DNA from: Amorphochlora amoebiformis | Lineage: Eukaryota > Cercozoa > Chlorarachniophyceae | Direction of reading: 5' to 3' | DNA: 64,000 nt | NCBI GenBank assembly: GCA_054601695.1 | Contig: BAAHQB010000110.1 | Coordinates: 310,001 to 374,000 of the forward strand | Shown: positions 28,490 to 63,526 of the stretch, piece by piece | How positions within the stretch are numbered: the first letter of the stretch is position 1 | Layout: each line of letters starts with the position of its first letter | The notes under the pieces: model-generated | The model's input: the letters and a program-made list of their open reading frames with translations, nothing else | Databases searched by the model: none | Told to the model about the DNA's origin: nothing | Translations under genes and position numbers: made by a program

Positions 28490-30039
28490 TGACCAACCTC
28501 TTCCCCAGCTCCTCCCCCTCCCTCTCCCTCTCCCTCTCCGCCTGCTCCGAGGTTTCCAGTCCTAAATAACTTATCGTAAATGTAGCTTCGAGAACCAGTC
28601 TGATAGCTCAGACAATAAAAACACTGTAAGTAGCCACTTGGCTTGTACCCATGCAATGATCCTTTTTTTCGGGGAATAATATGACAATGAGCATCTGCAT
28701 GTAGATTTTCTGGCGTGTGTAAGATGTCTCGGCCGTTCAAGTGCCGATGCACGAATATTGGGAGTGCGCCGGGGTCAAGGAATTCGTTCACGGTAAGCAA
28801 AATCTATCCGCTAAGCCTCCTGGCCCGGCATTCGAAAGAAGTATACAGAAATGCCACCACAAAAATGTCATCGCATCACCTTATCCATGGGTTCCGAGAG
28901 GATCACGACCTCCCTCCACGCCCGGGCGCACGCCAGGGTTTCGACGGCCCTTCGTGACTACGTAAAATACGGACAAGCGTTTGCAAATTGCAATATTGCA
29001 CTTTGTGAACGGTGTCTGGAAAAAGGTGTTTATACCTAAAGATAACCTCCGTTCATGCTCACGCGGCATCCTTCATTCATATTAAGCATTGATATCCAAG
29101 ATATTGATAATTAATATCCTATTCGTTCATCGATGTGTATGAAATCGCCTAAATATAATGACTGTGGAGTGTCGCCTTAAGAGTATTAGTCTTTTTGCGG
29201 AAGCCGACTTGCAATCCGTGTCCACAATTCCCTACCACGAGAACCAGAGTTGACCACAACCAGCCATCTGGACCGCCTTTCTCCCGGACACTTCCATCGG
29301 CTGCCAGACCTTCTGCGCGTCTCACCACACCTCCCAAACGTCCTGAAGACACCCGCGGATCACCGTCATCATGCAGGGAGTCGTACGTAGTTTCCAGGTA
29401 CTTCTAATCTTCTGGTTAGCAGCGAGCGCTCTGCAACCACAGAAACTAGGGCTTTATGCAGGAGATTTCGGGTAGTTCTAGCTGCTGTCTTGAGCTGAAT
29501 TCCTGCGATGGAGATATGAAATGATAGTCCAGGGGTGGGAAAGAGGCATGGGTTACCACGACTTGCTTAGATGGTTGGTTTCGGTGGAAATGCATCTTTT
29601 GTTGGTTCAGCAGGAATCCGTCGGGAATTCATGGATGCCTCAGGCTATCTCTGTGATGTATATGTATGCCACCACAAGGATGTCAGAGGGGCTAATGGAT
29701 GTACTAGGAGTGCTCGTTAGCTTATTCTCAGGGGCCGCTTCTGGTTATGGTTCGATGCTTCTTCGATGCAGTCCTTGACCTGATATTTTTGGTAGGAATG
29801 CACGAGCTCGAGCAGTGGAGCATCAACAACAGTGGTCGTTGAAAAAACCAGGATGAGGTAATTTGTCTTGCGTTCATATGTCATGGAAGGATACACAAAA
29901 GAGCGAAGCAAAAGAGTTGAGATTCACTTTTCTCATTCAAAAAAGATGTTTGTTTCTTGAATTATGACACATAACATCCAAGCAATAGGTATATGACACC
30001 TATGTTCATGCACTCATGTAAATACGTTTTTGTTTCCAG
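28490..30039. other. TA-poor 1.5 kb, probably with unresolved exons of flanking divergent genes
   Basis: This stretch has mixed composition on both strands, unlike introns. Exon-like signs include a plus-strand ATG followed by 17-23 codons ending at a strong donor CACG|GTAAGC (28792/28793); a plus-strand frame from 29158 (MTVECRLKSISLFAEADLQS, then SVSTIP); and a minus-strand frame of 143 codons at 28800-28369 containing LGAGGEGEGEGG. The missing 5' exons of the BLUF gene (+) and of the RRM-HAD gene (-) should lie here, but I could not join any in phase. Confidence 0.5.
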
Positions 30040-30469
30040 CTCGGCGCACAACGTAAACTCCGTGACGATGGGGTTTGTCAAACCCCGAACCCCCTTTCTA
30101 ACCTGAAGCCTCGGTTAACCAACACGCAATATAATCCAGGTATATCGATCGTCGTCCCAAAGAGGACAAGAAGAAAGAAGGATTAATACGGAAAACATAC
30201 AAATCAGGTGATTTTTCCTTAGCTTATACACATCACAATACCTAAGCATCACCCGTGGATACGCTTCAGAGTTGAGGCTTGGCGTCGATATCTGGGAGAT
30301 TATAGATCATGCTCGGGCCAAAAATGGCTCATTGAATATCGGAGGTGATAGACTGAGTTTGTTAGGATGCATGCTTTGTACACTATGTGTGTGTGTAATA
30401 AATTTGTCCACAATGTATGGTACTGAGACACCCCTAAACGTAATGTACACACAATAATGTATATATGTA

Positions 30470-30511
<42 letters not shown>

Positions 30512-30523
30512 ATATAATACATA

Positions 30524-30555
<32 letters not shown>

Positions 30556-30571
30556 ATATTATATAATATAC

Positions 30572-30608
<37 letters not shown>

Positions 30609-31084
30609 CACACATACATATATACATGTTGCATATATAAGAAATACATACACAAATCCTCATATCTATGGATGATACATGGATATACATTTCGTAGGGG
30701 CTCTATGGTACGACGCAGAGACAAGGAGAGTTCGTCAGGTACTCACAAATAGGTTATAAATACCACGGATAGCACAATATTAGTTTAAAACAGTACACGA
30801 ATACAGTCAGATCAATTTGGTTTTCTGGGAAATTAGGACAGTTAAATATATTTTCAGTATGTTCGCGTATTTAGCATAATGTGTACATTATATATAAATA
30901 TGTATGTGAACAAATACAGATCCTGGAAGGAGAAGAGACCATAGTTGAGAACTTAGTAAACGTAATTATAGCTGACCCAAGGTACGTAGTTCGCTTAGAA
31001 CAATTCTTAACCTACACCTTCTCTTTTTCGATGCATACTGACGAAAAAAAATACATGTGCTACGTTCTTGAGGTTTACTACATG

Positions 31085-31125
<41 letters not shown>

Positions 31126-31162
31126 AGTGTATATATACATATGTAAAAATACACACACACAC

Positions 31163-31200
<38 letters not shown>

Positions 31201-31206
31201 ATATAA

Positions 31207-31239
<33 letters not shown>

Positions 31240-31262
31240 CTTGCATTATTTACATATATATC

Positions 31263-31323
<61 letters not shown>

Positions 31324-31330
31324 ATATATA

Positions 31331-31370
<40 letters not shown>

Positions 31371-31784
31371 TGTCCGTACCATACAAAAACATATACATCA
31401 ATACGCAGGCACACTTCCGTTGTGTTCGAGGCTACAGAATATCCCACCAAGCGTCACTACGCCAAGTGGCAGGTAACTACTAGGATCTTCAGTCCTTGCC
31501 CCTTAAGCTCTTCATTTCCCTTCCGATACTTCGCTCACTGTTCCTACTCTCTTGTCCCATCCCCTGAAGTATTTGATTCTATAAATACATCAATATGTAC
31601 ATATAAAAATATGTATACACCCAAGTAAGATTTATATGGACGTATGTAAATCAAAGTTAGCTACATTTTCTTATATCTTTAGGCGAACCTACCGGAATCG
31701 AAGAGGCGGCAGTGTCTTAAGCCCCGGGCGAATCCCAGGCGATATCAAAGGCTTTTGTCGTTCGAAGGGGACGACTTAGGGTAG
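30040..31784 (+). CDS. BLUF-domain-like protein (5' end unresolved)
   Basis: Six phase-consistent exons: 30040-30139, 30270-30344, 30698-30738, 30920-30981, 31409-31472, 31683-31784 (147 aa visible). The sequence [60 protein letters not shown] and [11 protein letters not shown] follows the BLUF fold: alpha-1, beta-2, beta-3 with the flavin-contacting Gln in RQILEG, alpha-2, then DPRH, then the C-terminal Trp. BLUF domains bind FAD and sense blue light. Oddities: where the family has RL.Y.S in beta-1, this reads PRLTNTQ, placing Asn at the photoactive Tyr; the Met after the conserved Trp is also absent. A basic tail ([18 protein letters not shown]) ends the protein. Upstream exons are missing. 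Next gene, same strand, is a CCT-domain protein. Confidence 0.82.
30065..30082. repeat. Small perfect inverted repeat in a BLUF exon
   Basis: GGGGTTTGTCAAACCCC is an 8-bp stem around a single T, inside the first visible BLUF exon. It encodes part of the non-conserved N-terminal segment. Confidence 0.6.
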
Positions 31785-31952
31785 CTTCTTATTCAATTAT
31801 CAATCTCTCTTTCTATTCTCTTGAGATAAGTCCAAATATACTTCCATTTATGCATGCGTGTATCTACATGTTTTTGAGAGTAAAGTATATGTGTACATGT
31901 GTGTATAAATATGTAGATGTATATATATATATATATATATATATTTTATATA

Positions 31953-31993
<41 letters not shown>

Positions 31994-32036
31994 ACGTACA
32001 TGTGTACACATATCACATATCCGCACGTTATATTAC

Positions 32037-32089
<53 letters not shown>

Positions 32090-32133
32090 CATGCAGAAAA
32101 CATGAATATTCCCATCTTAAGGCGTACCCAAAT

Positions 32134-37842
<5,709 letters not shown>

Positions 37843-38353
37843 ACAGAGAACGCCAACACCACTACATAGCGAAGAGCACAAAGATAAGCAGAAAAAGGAG
37901 AAGGGAAGCAGTAGGGAGCGGAAGATTAATGGCCTTGTAGTGAAGTGAAAAAGAAAGGAAAACTAAAGATTAGACATATTCAACGGTGATAAGAATCTGG
38001 ACTTCGTTTGGTCCATGGGAAATCGACACTAGGTATACAACATTAGTGCTGGCACCAGTCATGTGCATGTTGCAGGGGTGCCTCAAGTCGTAGGTAGGGT
38101 GAGGGCAGTACGTATGCATATATTGTTAGACGCGCCCAGGATCGAGAAATATTTTAAGTTCTCCTGGCCACGTTCGTTGCATATGTACAGAGCTCAAGTT
38201 TTTGTTTTATTATTACGATATAAATTTCAAATAGTTTAAACTTTTAAAAGAAAATGCAAGTCGCATACTACTTCCGTTATCACCGTGACATAACCACTGG
38301 AACCAGCAATAGCTGAGAAGTCTATATATATCAAACCAAATACTGGCTACTCA
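37843..38353. other. 3' flank of the CCT gene, nothing assigned
   Basis: Unique, TA-array-free sequence after the CCT stop, A-rich at 37850-37980. It leads into the CTAG island. No frame with convincing composition or splice sites was found. It probably includes the CCT 3' UTR. Confidence 0.5.
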
Positions 38354-38720
38354 CTAGACTCAGTGTAATAGCTAAGAAGTCTATCAACCCAGATACTAGT
38401 ACTACTAGTACTTGTTTTTTTTACTAGTAATAGGGGATCGAAACCTAGGAAACCATAATCACCGCTTCACTAGCTAGACTAGGGGGAAATAATAATGTTC
38501 TCTAGCTAGATTCTTGTATTTACTGGTGACCGCATGAGACAGCCGCAGATGCGTTGAAGAATTCATTCTGAAATCTAGAAATGTCTAGCTACCACACTTG
38601 AGCTTGTCAGACGCTAAATTAAAGAGTCATGCCCGCAGCATCATGCCACGGAATAGCGACGTAAGTACCAGTGCTCTAGAGTCGAATTATCTAGATTATA
38701 GACATCTATACTAGATCTAG
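38354..38720. other. CTAG-rich island between convergent genes (CCT / SF3A3)
   Basis: About 16 CTAG tetramers in 367 bp (ACTAGT repeated three times near 38394-38430, CTAGCTAG at two places, ACTAGATCTAGT at the end) against fewer than two expected. It lies between the CCT stop at 37842 and the SF3A3 stop at 38835. No gene is evident. It is the second of three such islands, all between convergent 3' ends. Confidence 0.8.
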
Positions 38721-38834
38721 TAGATGGCGGCGCTGCATATGGTAGGTTATAGGATATCCATTGACAAGACCCATTTGTTTCCTTCGAATAAGACCTCTAC
38801 ACTTTCGATTCGACAGCGGCTTCCCAGACATGGA

Positions 38835-53148
<14,314 letters not shown>

Positions 53149-53450
53149 CTCGCGGAATTATGAGTCGGGATGATATGGTACGTTTGATGAGAAAAGTGTC
53201 GAGGGCTTAAATCACGAATTAAGTAGCCCGGGGGATCCGATTCAACGCTGCGCGAGGAGGCAAGTGCGGGCGCCACAGAACCCGAGTTTTTATCTTTAAA
53301 CCCGAATTTTTCGCAAGAAAACATTTCCCGCAAGGGTGACGACCACCCACATCTGCTCGTATTCTTGGGTTCTCTCGCACCCATCCCAACATCTCCAAAA
53401 TAAAAGTAATAGCGACCAAAAAGCAAGGAAAATATGGTCAAACTTTTCTG
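53149..53450. promoter_or_regulatory. Putative bidirectional promoter, SF3A3 / zinc-knuckle gene
   Basis: The start codons of two divergent genes (53148 on minus, 53451 on plus) are separated by 302 bp without TA arrays and of clearly higher GC content than neighbouring spacers, including CCCGGGGGATCC near 53227. No TATA or known motif is assigned. The call rests on position only. Confidence 0.45.
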
Positions 53451-56387
<2,937 letters not shown>

Positions 56388-56619
56388 TACGGATTGGAAT
56401 CTTGCTGGGAGTACTAGTTGTCATTGCAAAAACTGAGCTATGTTTGAATTCGGAATTCCGAACTCGTGATCTTATTTGAATCATAATTAACTTCAAAATC
56501 TCGAATTGAATCCTTTATCCAGTTGACCTAGACCGATCATGATTTACATATACTTTAATACTTTTAGACTTCTAAACTTATATTTAATCTCTGGAATTGC
56601 TATTGAGTTAAACATATAT
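56388..56619. other. 3' flank of the zinc-knuckle gene, nothing assigned
   Basis: AT-rich but not TA-array sequence following the stop codon, probably 3' UTR and downstream flank. It grades into the CTAG island. No further exon was found. Confidence 0.45.
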
Positions 56620-57018
56620 CTAGATGTATACTAGATATATCATAGTGTATACATTGCTAGATCTAGTGTGTATGTACTAGATATATCCTAGATATCTAGA
56701 CATATATGTATAAATACATATATCTAGTGTATGTGTACATATATGTATGTATATTTTTGTAACATATACTAGATCTAGTAGATGTATGTCATGATATATA
56801 CAAATTATTATATCAGTGATAAAATGATATATATATCCATATTTTCAATGTAATTTATATCTATTATATCATCTAGATCCTACTCGTGGTGACCATCGGT
56901 ACTAGTACATATTCTCAGATCATGATTGAGTGATTTCGAGTGCCTTGAGGTTAAATTGAGTGCGCCACACAAAAGATAATCTATTCAATTGACTAGATGA
57001 CTCCCGCTAACTATCTAG
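56620..57018. other. CTAG-rich island between convergent genes (zinc-knuckle / elongin B)
   Basis: Fourteen CTAG tetramers in about 400 bp (TCTAGA, ACTAGATCTAGT, GCTAGATCTAGT, CCTAGATATCTAGA), against fewer than two expected. It lies between the zinc-knuckle stop (56387) and the elongin-B stop (57939). The motif GGTGACC beside it (56889) also occurs at 38526 in the second island. From 57120 to 57900 the spacer is ordinary TA repeat. Confidence 0.8.
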
Positions 57019-57186
57019 ACTATATGCACGCTTTCCCATTGCGATCCTCCGTTACCGTCATCTGTACAATACGCAACTCAGTAACTGTTACCATTACGAT
57101 GGCATAACTACACGCGCAATATGTAATATATATATATATGTATATATATATATATGTATATATGTATATATATAAATATTATATAC

Positions 57187-57379
<193 letters not shown>

Positions 57380-57426
57380 CATACACAAATGTATTTATAT
57401 ATAAGATGTACATACGTAATATGTAC

Positions 57427-57473
<47 letters not shown>

Positions 57474-57603
57474 TATATTAATATTTAAACATAAGTAAAT
57501 ATAAGATATGTATATGTACATATACATATATATTTATATATATATATATATGATATGTATGTGTATATATATATATATATATATAATGAATACGAATATG
57601 TAG

Positions 57604-57690
<87 letters not shown>

Positions 57691-57938
57691 GAATACGAAT
57701 ATGTAGTATGTATACTTATATCTATGCACATACACATGTACATATCAGAAAACACATCAATATACATATGTATATATACATACATATGTATATATATATA
57801 TATACATATATAAAAATATATATATACATCTATATATATATACCCATACACAAGTATAAGCATATAACAACGAGTATAAATACATATTATATGTACCTAT
57901 ATTTCTACATACACACATATACACCCACATATTCACTA

Positions 57939-58183
57939 TTAGCGCCGAGGCAAGGAAAGGCCCTTTTCAGCGTATGAAACGCAAAATTTTTTGTTAGGAA
58001 ACTTACCTTTCTTAAACACATAATACACAATACTTGCGTTCTGTAGACCATGGGACTTTATGCTCTTGTCGCCATCTAGCTCCTCTTTTGGCTGGGTTTG
58101 TAGATACAATATATATATATATATATATGTATGGATATGTATAAATATAATATATATATTTTTTTATATACATATGTATACTA

Positions 58184-58218
<35 letters not shown>

Positions 58219-58579
58219 CGTTTGTGTGGGTACGAGTGTGTTTTATGGATTTACGTATTTGTACATATACATATATATACATATATATATATATACATTA
58301 TATACATATACATATATATATATACAACATACAAATCTCCTTAAGACCAAAACCTCCCCTAATCCACGCCTAATCCTAACTCTAACTCTAACCGTCACCC
58401 CCTAACCCTACCCTCTAACCCTAACCCCCTAACCCTAACCCCCTAACCCTAACCTCCTAACCCTAACCCTAAACCTAAACCTAACCCTAGCCCTAATCCT
58501 AAGTATACATATACCAGCATTATAGCACAAACTTACATGTTTATGTTCCTATGTTTATATAATAAATATTAATACATGT

Positions 58580-58625
<46 letters not shown>

Positions 58626-58717
58626 GAAAATATATATATATATATATATAAATATAGATGTATGTATATACATGTAATATGACATATACGAACGATGTAT
58701 ATATTATATATATATAT

Positions 58718-58803
<86 letters not shown>

Positions 58804-59736
58804 GTGTTTTATATTATATCGTAGTATTTTGAATGGCGTATTCATCAAAATTATCACTCACCGTTTCCGTCCCCTCCTGCTCCCTGGTGACAGAGATGTA
58901 GAGAAGCGATCGATAACAAGAGAGGAACAAATCAAGAAAAAGAGAAGAACAAATCAAGAAAAAGAGAAGAACAAATCAAGAAAAAGAGAAGAACAAATCA
59001 AGAACAAGAGAAGAACAAATCAAGAACAAGAGAAGAACAAATCAAGAAAAAGAGAAGAACAAATCAAGAAAAAGAGAAGAACAAATCAAGAAAAAGAGAA
59101 GAACATATCAAGAAAAAGAGAAGAACAAATCAAGAAAAAGAGAAGAACAAATCAAGAAAAAGAGAAGAACAAATCAAGAAAAAGAGAAGAACAAATCAAG
59201 AAAAAGAGAAGAACAAATCAAGAAAAAGAGAAGAACATATCAAGAAAAAGAGAAGAACAAATCAAGAAAAAGAGAAGAACATATCAAGAAAAAGAAAAGA
59301 ACATATCAAGAAAAAGAGAAGAACAAATCAAGAACAAGAGAAGAACAAATCAAGAACAAGAGAAGAACAAATCAAGAAAAAGAGAAGAACAAATCAAGAA
59401 AAAGAGAAGAACATATCAAGAAAAAGAAAAGAACATATCAAGAAAAAGAGAAGAACAAATCAAGAAAAAGAGAAGAACAAATCAAGAAAAAGAGAAGAAC
59501 AAATCAAGAACAAGAGAAGAACAAATCAAGAACAAGAGAATCAAATCGAAAACGAGAGGAGAAGAAATATGGAACGAGAGAAGCAGCAGGCCGAGAAGAA
59601 GAGGAAAATAGAACAAACCGACATACATACCACCAAAACACATGATATATATTTGGCCGAAAAGCTCTGCAATATCAACAGGTACACACACATCCATACA
59701 CGCACGTGTTCACATGTATTATGTGTACACACACAT

Positions 59737-59804
<68 letters not shown>

Positions 59805-59805
59805 C

Positions 59806-59836
<31 letters not shown>

Positions 59837-59895
59837 GTGTGTGTATGTATTTTACATATATTATTGTATATGGATATATATTTACATATATTTGC

Positions 59896-59945
<50 letters not shown>

Positions 59946-59958
59946 CATATATGTATTT

Positions 59959-59997
<39 letters not shown>

Positions 59998-60012
59998 ATT
60001 TTTTATATATGT

Positions 60013-60087
<75 letters not shown>

Positions 60088-60137
60088 GTGTATATTTATG
60101 TATATGAATAGGGGGACAAGAGAGAGGGTGTGAGAGA

Positions 60138-60188
<51 letters not shown>

Positions 60189-60203
60189 CATACATACATA
60201 CAC

Positions 60204-60234
<31 letters not shown>

Positions 60235-60788
60235 ACATATATGTTGTGTATATTTATGTATATGAATAGGAGGACAAGAGAGAGAGTGTGAGAGAGTTCC
60301 TGAGAGGAACACGGAGATTTCTATGAAAACTCAAACCCAACAGAAACATACCTCAATACCTTCTACAAATGGGTACAAGTTTCCGACCCATCCAATCATA
60401 GCCCACCTCGACCCAAACCCAAACCCCTACCCGCTAAACTAAACCTAGCTCCACCCTTTCTCGCCGTCCTTGAGCAATAATATCTCCTTTGTCTCCACAC
60501 CCACCAGCTCGGACACCTACGGAGATGTGAGGCGAGGGCTAGAATGAGGGTAGGTTGGCTGGGGGTGGGACAGGTGTTACGATTCGGGCTTGATCCGACC
60601 TGCTTGATGAGAGAGTTGACCTTCTCGTGCGTGTTGCAGGAGAGAAACAGGGTTGTCTTCTCCCTCTTGAGTCTTAGGTAGATGTCCTAAAATTTATAGG
60701 TGCAAAGTATGAGGGAATCGATTGGATGTAAAGGAGGGGAAAGAGGGAGAGGGAGGAAGGCATTCGTTTTGGAGGAGGCGTCGACCAT
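57939..60788 (-). CDS. ELOB: Elongin-B-like ubiquitin-fold protein
   Basis: Elongin B is the ubiquitin-like adaptor that pairs with elongin C in cullin E3 ligases. Five exons, 108 aa: 60788-60786 (the ATG alone), 60686-60600, 60516-60455, 58883-58862 (22 nt), 58091-57939. The start [16 protein letters not shown] parallels human [25 protein letters not shown] then aligns with the RLYKDDQ segment, [20 protein letters not shown] with LDDGKTLGECG...ATVGLAF, and the tail ends GLSLPRR. All phases agree. The 99-nt intron directly follows the ATG. The third intron (58884-60454) holds the 22-bp minisatellite. The last exon has an internal GTAAGT that could be a donor; reading through gives the stop used here. 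Partner elongin C is not in the window. Confidence 0.85.
58365..58505 (+). repeat. CCCTAA-type interstitial tract
   Basis: About 20 units of CCCTAA and CCCCCTAACCCTAA variants in the elongin-B intron 58092-58861, on the strand opposite to transcription, so the pre-mRNA has UUAGGG runs. Confidence 0.85.
58921..59545. repeat. 22-bp minisatellite, about 28 units
   Basis: Tandem copies of AACAAATCAAGAAAAAGAGA plus AG, with A/T and A/C variants, fill about 620 bp of the elongin-B intron 3. Because 22 is not a multiple of three, each plus-strand frame repeats with a 22-residue period ([20 protein letters not shown]...), producing a 317-codon open frame. I treat that frame as an artefact because it lies antisense in a well-supported intron. 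It does continue at 59569-59680 into a mixed-composition sequence ([16 protein letters not shown], then [10 protein letters not shown]) in another frame ending at a GTACAC donor-like site. Confidence 0.93.
60085..60300 (+). repeat. Duplicated 55-bp segment
   Basis: GTGTATATTTATGTATATGA followed by ATAGGGGGACAAGAGAGAG occurs at 60087-60140 and 60246-60297 with two or three differences, separated by a TA array. It lies in the elongin-B intron 3. Confidence 0.85.
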
Positions 60789-61440
60789 CGTGGAATATCA
60801 CTCAGCGTGACAAGGGCACATATTGTAACATTAAGGTAAGGATATCTCGATATACGGTATGGATAACGCCATACAGATATGTTAAATTAAAGTGACACGC
60901 CGTCCTGTCACACATCCTGATGGGTTTGACAACCCCGCACACTGGACGATGGGTGAAGGTGGTGCAATTCAGGCGGGGAATAGATGGGGTTAGCAGGCGT
61001 GTAAATATGTACATAGCCTATTACGAGAAGGACGTATACCAGAAAATTCCGAGGGAGCGAGAAATTTCCCAATGTACATATTTACACGCGGAATTTTACC
61101 GACATCCGCTCGTCCTGCAACCAGCCGTTCGGCGTCAGTGACAAGCCCTTCCCGCGAAATACAGGACACGTGGGCGTGGGAGTCATACACATGAATATAA
61201 TCTGGTATCAAGCTCTTAACTATGACCAGGGAGCGTTGTTTTTCATCCCCAGCTCGTACTCCAAGGCGATTTCAGGGTCTAGGGTCCAACATGAGCTAAG
61301 TTACGTATATTCAAGTTGCGGCCTCAAGTCACGCATCTATATTTGCATATGTCACAGTAGAGCTTGGTATATATCATCACGGTCATATGTATGCACGGCG
61401 CGGTGCAACTGGTGAGCTCTTGTAATAGGCTTAAATTTAA
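60789..61440. other. TA-poor upstream region of the elongin-B gene
   Basis: Mixed-composition sequence 5' of the elongin-B start, probably including its promoter and 5' UTR. Frames of 60-80 codons exist on both strands, none with matching splice sites or a recognised family. It contains a long stem-loop at 60997-61089. Confidence 0.5.
60997..61089. repeat. 18-bp perfect inverted repeat with 57-bp loop
   Basis: GCGTGTAAATATGTACAT at 60997-61014 is exactly complementary to ATGTACATATTTACACGC at 61072-61089. A second, overlapping pair (AAAATTCCG at about 61043 and CGGAATTTT at 61089) could compete with it. Confidence 0.85.
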
Positions 61441-61569
61441 TATTAATATTAATCAGTGAAGTCATCATGAATTCTACGGTGTGCTAACGCTAAAAGTTAA
61501 TATTAACTCAGAGTTATATATACGATTATGATATTATTGAAAAAAGATCCTATTTTACAATTGTACATG

Positions 61570-61601
<32 letters not shown>

Positions 61602-61628
61602 CGTATGTGTGTATTTGTGTATACTATG

Positions 61629-61696
<68 letters not shown>

Positions 61697-61856
61697 GTGT
61701 ATGTAATTATACATATATATGTAATTATACACATATGTGTGTGTATATATATATATATATATATGTAACATTTTGAATTTATAACTTTATGAATTGAGTA
61801 TAACTATAATATAATATTATACTCAGTATATTTATAGTCACTATGATATGTATACT

Positions 61857-61894
<38 letters not shown>

Positions 61895-62306
61895 CGTATA
61901 CTATATGATAGTATGCGTTGTGTGTGCTACGTATGTGCAAATGAATGAATGAATCACAATAAAAAATTATTCACGATTATCTACATCATGTGTACAGTTA
62001 GTATGATGTACCTTAAGATCAGTACGTATTGGGTATATTACTGGTATTAAAGCCTTGGAAATGAGCTGTGAATATTACTTTTACAATAATTATCACTGGA
62101 TATTAAAATTATGTATTATGTACTCATATTGTTATATCACATCAGTCTAGAAACGGTTTGCATAACACATTTTTTTAGCAATTTACAATCAAATCAAGTT
62201 TCGACGTCTGAAAACCAATACAAAAAAAATTCAAGTCAAGCTGCCAATGTAGGGCATATATTAACTTCTACTGTAGCGCGATTTACACATGTGCTTGATA
62301 TGTGCC
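61441..62306. other. AT-rich spacer, nothing assigned
   Basis: TA arrays at 61570-61770 and 61858-61890, otherwise AT-rich unique sequence. It lies downstream of the alpha/beta hydrolase stop and probably contains its 3' UTR. I see no gene. Confidence 0.5.
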
Positions 62307-62592
62307 TTAGAAGTGTGTGTTAACCCATCGTACAAGGTTATCGTTCAAATCCTTCGGATTATCATCCTGAGCAGAAAAAATATCAACTTACTAAGTATAT
62401 CTATGCGTTATACCTACATTTATCTATGTATATCAGTATATATATATACATATATATGTATATATATCTTTATTTATATATATTTGTATATGTATGTATA
62501 CATATATATGTAATTATATATATATATATATATATTGGGAATGGAAAAAGCTATGTGTACATTTTATGTATATACACATATACACACACATA

Positions 62593-62628
<36 letters not shown>

Positions 62629-62728
62629 GTATATGTATACATATATTATATACATATATATATATATATATATATTTATACACACACACATATATATATA
62701 TATATATATTATACATACACCTACACAC

Positions 62729-62763
<35 letters not shown>

Positions 62764-62778
62764 TATATTATATGCATG

Positions 62779-62839
<61 letters not shown>

Positions 62840-62966
62840 TGTATATTATATATACGTAGACTGAGAATAAAAATACAGGCATACACACACATACAGACAT
62901 ACATATATATAAATATATATATAAATATATATACATACATATATATGTATATATATATAGATATAT

Positions 62967-63016
<50 letters not shown>

Positions 63017-63187
63017 TAGATGTATACATACATCATATTTAATGCATGTATACCTGAGGACAGTGGCCGGCAACCAAGGGAACATACTCGCATTCTAATC
63101 CTTGCTCATCGCAAACCTTTATATTTATATTTATATATATGTGCAGATATATATATATATATATATGTGTAATTATATATATATATT

Positions 63188-63232
<45 letters not shown>

Positions 63233-63262
63233 GCATTACACACACACACACACACACTCCCC

Positions 63263-63330
<68 letters not shown>

Positions 63331-63526
63331 CGTAATAATAACATATACAATATATATATATATATATATTGTAAATATATATATTTATATATAAATACAT
63401 AATTCTATGTATTTGAAACCTACACACAGGTATATAGTCATGCACACCTACCTTCATAATCTGATCCGCTTTTTCAGGTTGCATCCATGGATCTTGCTGT
63501 CCCCACAGGAGGAGAACCTTCATACT
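62307..63526 (-). CDS. Alpha/beta hydrolase, C-terminal exons only
   Basis: Three in-phase exons: 63526-63452, 63116-63054, 62366-62307 (65 aa). [20 protein letters not shown] is the usual strand holding the catalytic-acid Asp (W-G-x-x-D-P-W). [12 protein letters not shown] holds the catalytic His, split from [19 protein letters not shown] by an intron. The phrase GHCPQD..P resembles plastid and cyanobacterial hydrolases of the pheophytinase-like group, from memory. The nucleophile-elbow Ser and everything upstream lie beyond the right edge. The substrate is unknown. Confidence 0.86.
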
